Below, piece by piece: positions 12,725 to 14,143 of a stretch of 14,143 nucleotides of DNA. A program made the position numbers and the translations under genes. The DNA lies in assembly GCA_025361665.1 (NCBI GenBank), contig JANYKF010000020.1:1-14143 (forward strand), written 5' to 3'. Below the pieces are notes generated by a model. That model was not told the origin of the DNA, ran no database searches, and was given only the letters and a program-made list of their open reading frames with translations. Within the stretch, counting starts at the first letter, position 1. The number at the start of each line of letters is the position of its first letter. The stretch comes from Clostridiaceae bacterium (GTDB lineage Bacteria > Bacillota > Clostridia > DSM-8532).

Positions 12725-14143
12725 GCAGGTCTCCTTTCCTTTTCTGAAGTGGGATTTGAGGGTTCTTTCGGATCGATCGCCGATGAACCGGGTGGATGGT
12801 TTGTATCATGATACCGTCGTGCAGCCTCTTTGTCTGCCGTCAGGACATCCATTCGGAGAATGGCGGCGGTCAGGTCGGCAAGGGAGCGTTCCGCCAAACG
12901 GGCATTCTTCATTCTTTTGTCCTTGAACTTGCCGGTGATTGGATCCATGAGGCCGAAATTGGCATTCATGGGTTGGAAATTTTTGTTGAGCGGGTTCGAG
13001 ACATACCGCGCCAGACTGCCGATGGCGGTCGTGCCGGGGATGGAAAGTGCTTCGCGGCTCAGAGCCGAGAGTGCGGCATTCACGCCGCACAGCCAGCCGG
13101 AGGCGGTTGATTCGACATATCCCTCCACCCCGGTCATCTGCCCGGCGAAATAAAGGCGGGCGTCGCTGCGGAGCCGGTATGTGTCCGTCAGCAGCTGCGG
13201 CGCATTCAGGAAAGTATTGCGGTGCATGACGCCGAAGCGTTCAAATTCGGCGGATTCCAGGCCTGGTATCATCCGGAAGACACGCTGCTGCTCCCCCCAT
13301 TTCAGGTGCGTCTGAAATCCGACAAGGTTGTAAAGGGAAGCGGCGGCGTCATCCTGGCGCAGCTGCACAATGGCGTAGGCTTCACGCCCGGTGGCCGGAT
13401 CCTTCAAACCGACGGGTTTCAGGGGACCGTACCGCATCGTGTCCACGCCTCTGCGTGCCATGCTTTCGACAGGCATGCAGCCCTCAAAAAGGCGGGTTTC
13501 CTCAAAGTCTCGCAGCTGAACGGTTTCCGCTTCCACCAGCGCCTGCTGGAAGGCCAGATACGTTTCCCTGTCCATCGGGCAGTTGATGTAGTCATCCGAT
13601 CCCCTGCCGTATCGCGAGGCCCGGAAGACTCTTTTCATGTCGACCGTTTCCATGCGGACAATGGGGGCGGCCGCATCGAAGAAAAAAAGACCGGCGGCAC
13701 CGACGCGTTCCGCGATGGCAGCCGAGAGGGCATCCGTGGTCAGGGGACCCGTGGCGATGACGGTGATGCCGGTTGCCGGAACCGTGTCGAGTTCTCTTTC
13801 CTCGATTGTGATGAGCGGGTGCTCGCGGAGGGATCGGGTGACGGCATCGGAAAAGGTCCGCCGGTCCACGGCGAGCGCTCCGCCTGCCGGCACGGCCGCC
13901 GCGTCGGCAGCCTGCATGATGAGGGAACGAAGGCGGCGAAGTTCTTCCTTGAGCAGGCCCGAGGCGTTCTCAAGCTGGTTTGAGCGAAGAGAGTTGCTGC
14001 AGACCAGCTCCGCAAAGGCATCCATGTGGTGGGCAGGCGTTTTTCTGCCGGGTTTCATTTCGATCAGCCGGACAGGGATGCCCAGACGAGCGATCTGCCA
14101 GGCGGCTTCACTTCCTGCAAGTCCGGCACCGATCACCTGGATG
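12721..14143 (-). CDS. trmFO: TrmFO, folate/FAD-dependent tRNA (uracil-54-C5)-methyltransferase (5' end outside window)
   Basis: Makes ribothymidine at position 54 of the tRNA T-loop using methylenetetrahydrofolate and reduced FAD; cytoplasmic. The reading frame is open to the right edge (IQVIGAGLAGSE), so the true start lies a few codons beyond 14143. Diagnostic features: the FAD dinucleotide motif GAGLAGSEAA, MKPGRKTPAHH, ELVCSNSLRSNQLENASG, FEGCMPVESMARRG, YNLVGFQTHLKWGEQ, and AGQMTGVEGYVESTASG near the C-terminus. The two catalytic cysteines (C53 and C226 in Bacillus subtilis) correspond to those in CSNSLR and FEGCMP. After the usual end of the family there is a hydrophilic, low-complexity tail of roughly 30 residues. 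This tail contains the ribosome binding site of hflK, so it may exist because of the gene overlap. The gene heads, or is upstream in, the trmFO-hflK-hflC operon. Confidence 0.95.
   Translation of the reverse strand, partial: IQVIGAGLAGSEAAWQIARLGIPVRLIEMKPGRKTPAHHMDAFAELVCSNSLRSNQLENASGLLKEELRRLRSLIMQAADAAAVPAGGALAVDRRTFSDAVTRSLREHPLITIEERELDTVPATGITVIATGPLTTDALSAAIAERVGAAGLFFFDAAAPIVRMETVDMKRVFRASRYGRGSDDYINCPMDRETYLAFQQALVEAETVQLRDFEETRLFEGCMPVESMARRGVDTMRYGPLKPVGLKDPATGREAYAIVQLRQDDAAASLYNLVGFQTHLKWGEQQRVFRMIPGLESAEFERFGVMHRNTFLNAPQLLTDTYRLRSDARLYFAGQMTGVEGYVESTASGWLCGVNAALSALSREALSIPGTTAIGSLARYVSNPLNKNFQPMNANFGLMDPITGKFKDKRMKNARLAERSLADLTAAILRMDVLTADKEAARRYHDTNHPPGSSAIDPKEPSNPTSEKERRPA

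Overview
This is a bacterial chromosomal segment, moderately GC-rich by eye, with compact genes and strong AAGGAGG-type ribosome binding sites. The gene content suggests an anaerobic or fermentative member of the Bacillota or a close relative: a folate-dependent TrmFO, a single-domain Pta with AckA, a KtrB/TrkH-type potassium channel and an HflK/HflC pair. This placement is inference. No rRNA or tRNA is present to anchor it.

Layout. (1) Bases 1-5242 hold a minus-strand unit that reads right to left: pta, ackA, an aspartate kinase, then an MFS exporter. A good extended -10 promoter lies in front of pta. Pta and AckA make acetate and ATP from acetyl-CoA. (2) Bases 5243-5634 are an intergenic region rich in hairpins. 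(3) A long-chain acyl-CoA synthetase (5635-7515, minus) is divergent from (4) a plus-strand pair: a TrkH/KtrB potassium translocation subunit and an ArsB/NhaD-superfamily permease. (5) A large two-way terminator (10542-10590) separates this pair from (6) a minus-strand operon trmFO-hflK-hflC. In that operon trmFO and hflK overlap by ATGA. The 5' end of trmFO lies beyond the window.

The most unusual content is non-coding. Three ~101-bp elements (6-106, 5387-5487, 5490-5592) each have a closing stem ending in TGATTC(T)GGTG / CACCAGAATCA that encloses three hairpins with tiny, mostly A-rich loops, giving a cloverleaf. The first two are near-identical inverted copies (105 of 109 positions) that bracket the pta-ackA-aspartate kinase-MFS unit. 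The third abuts the second and has mostly different stem sequences but the same architecture and ends. Its base pairs have therefore been replaced together, which argues for a selected DNA or RNA structure. I do not recognise this family. A second, unrelated array of 22-23-bp repeats lies at the 3' end of the MFS gene and supplies its last codons.
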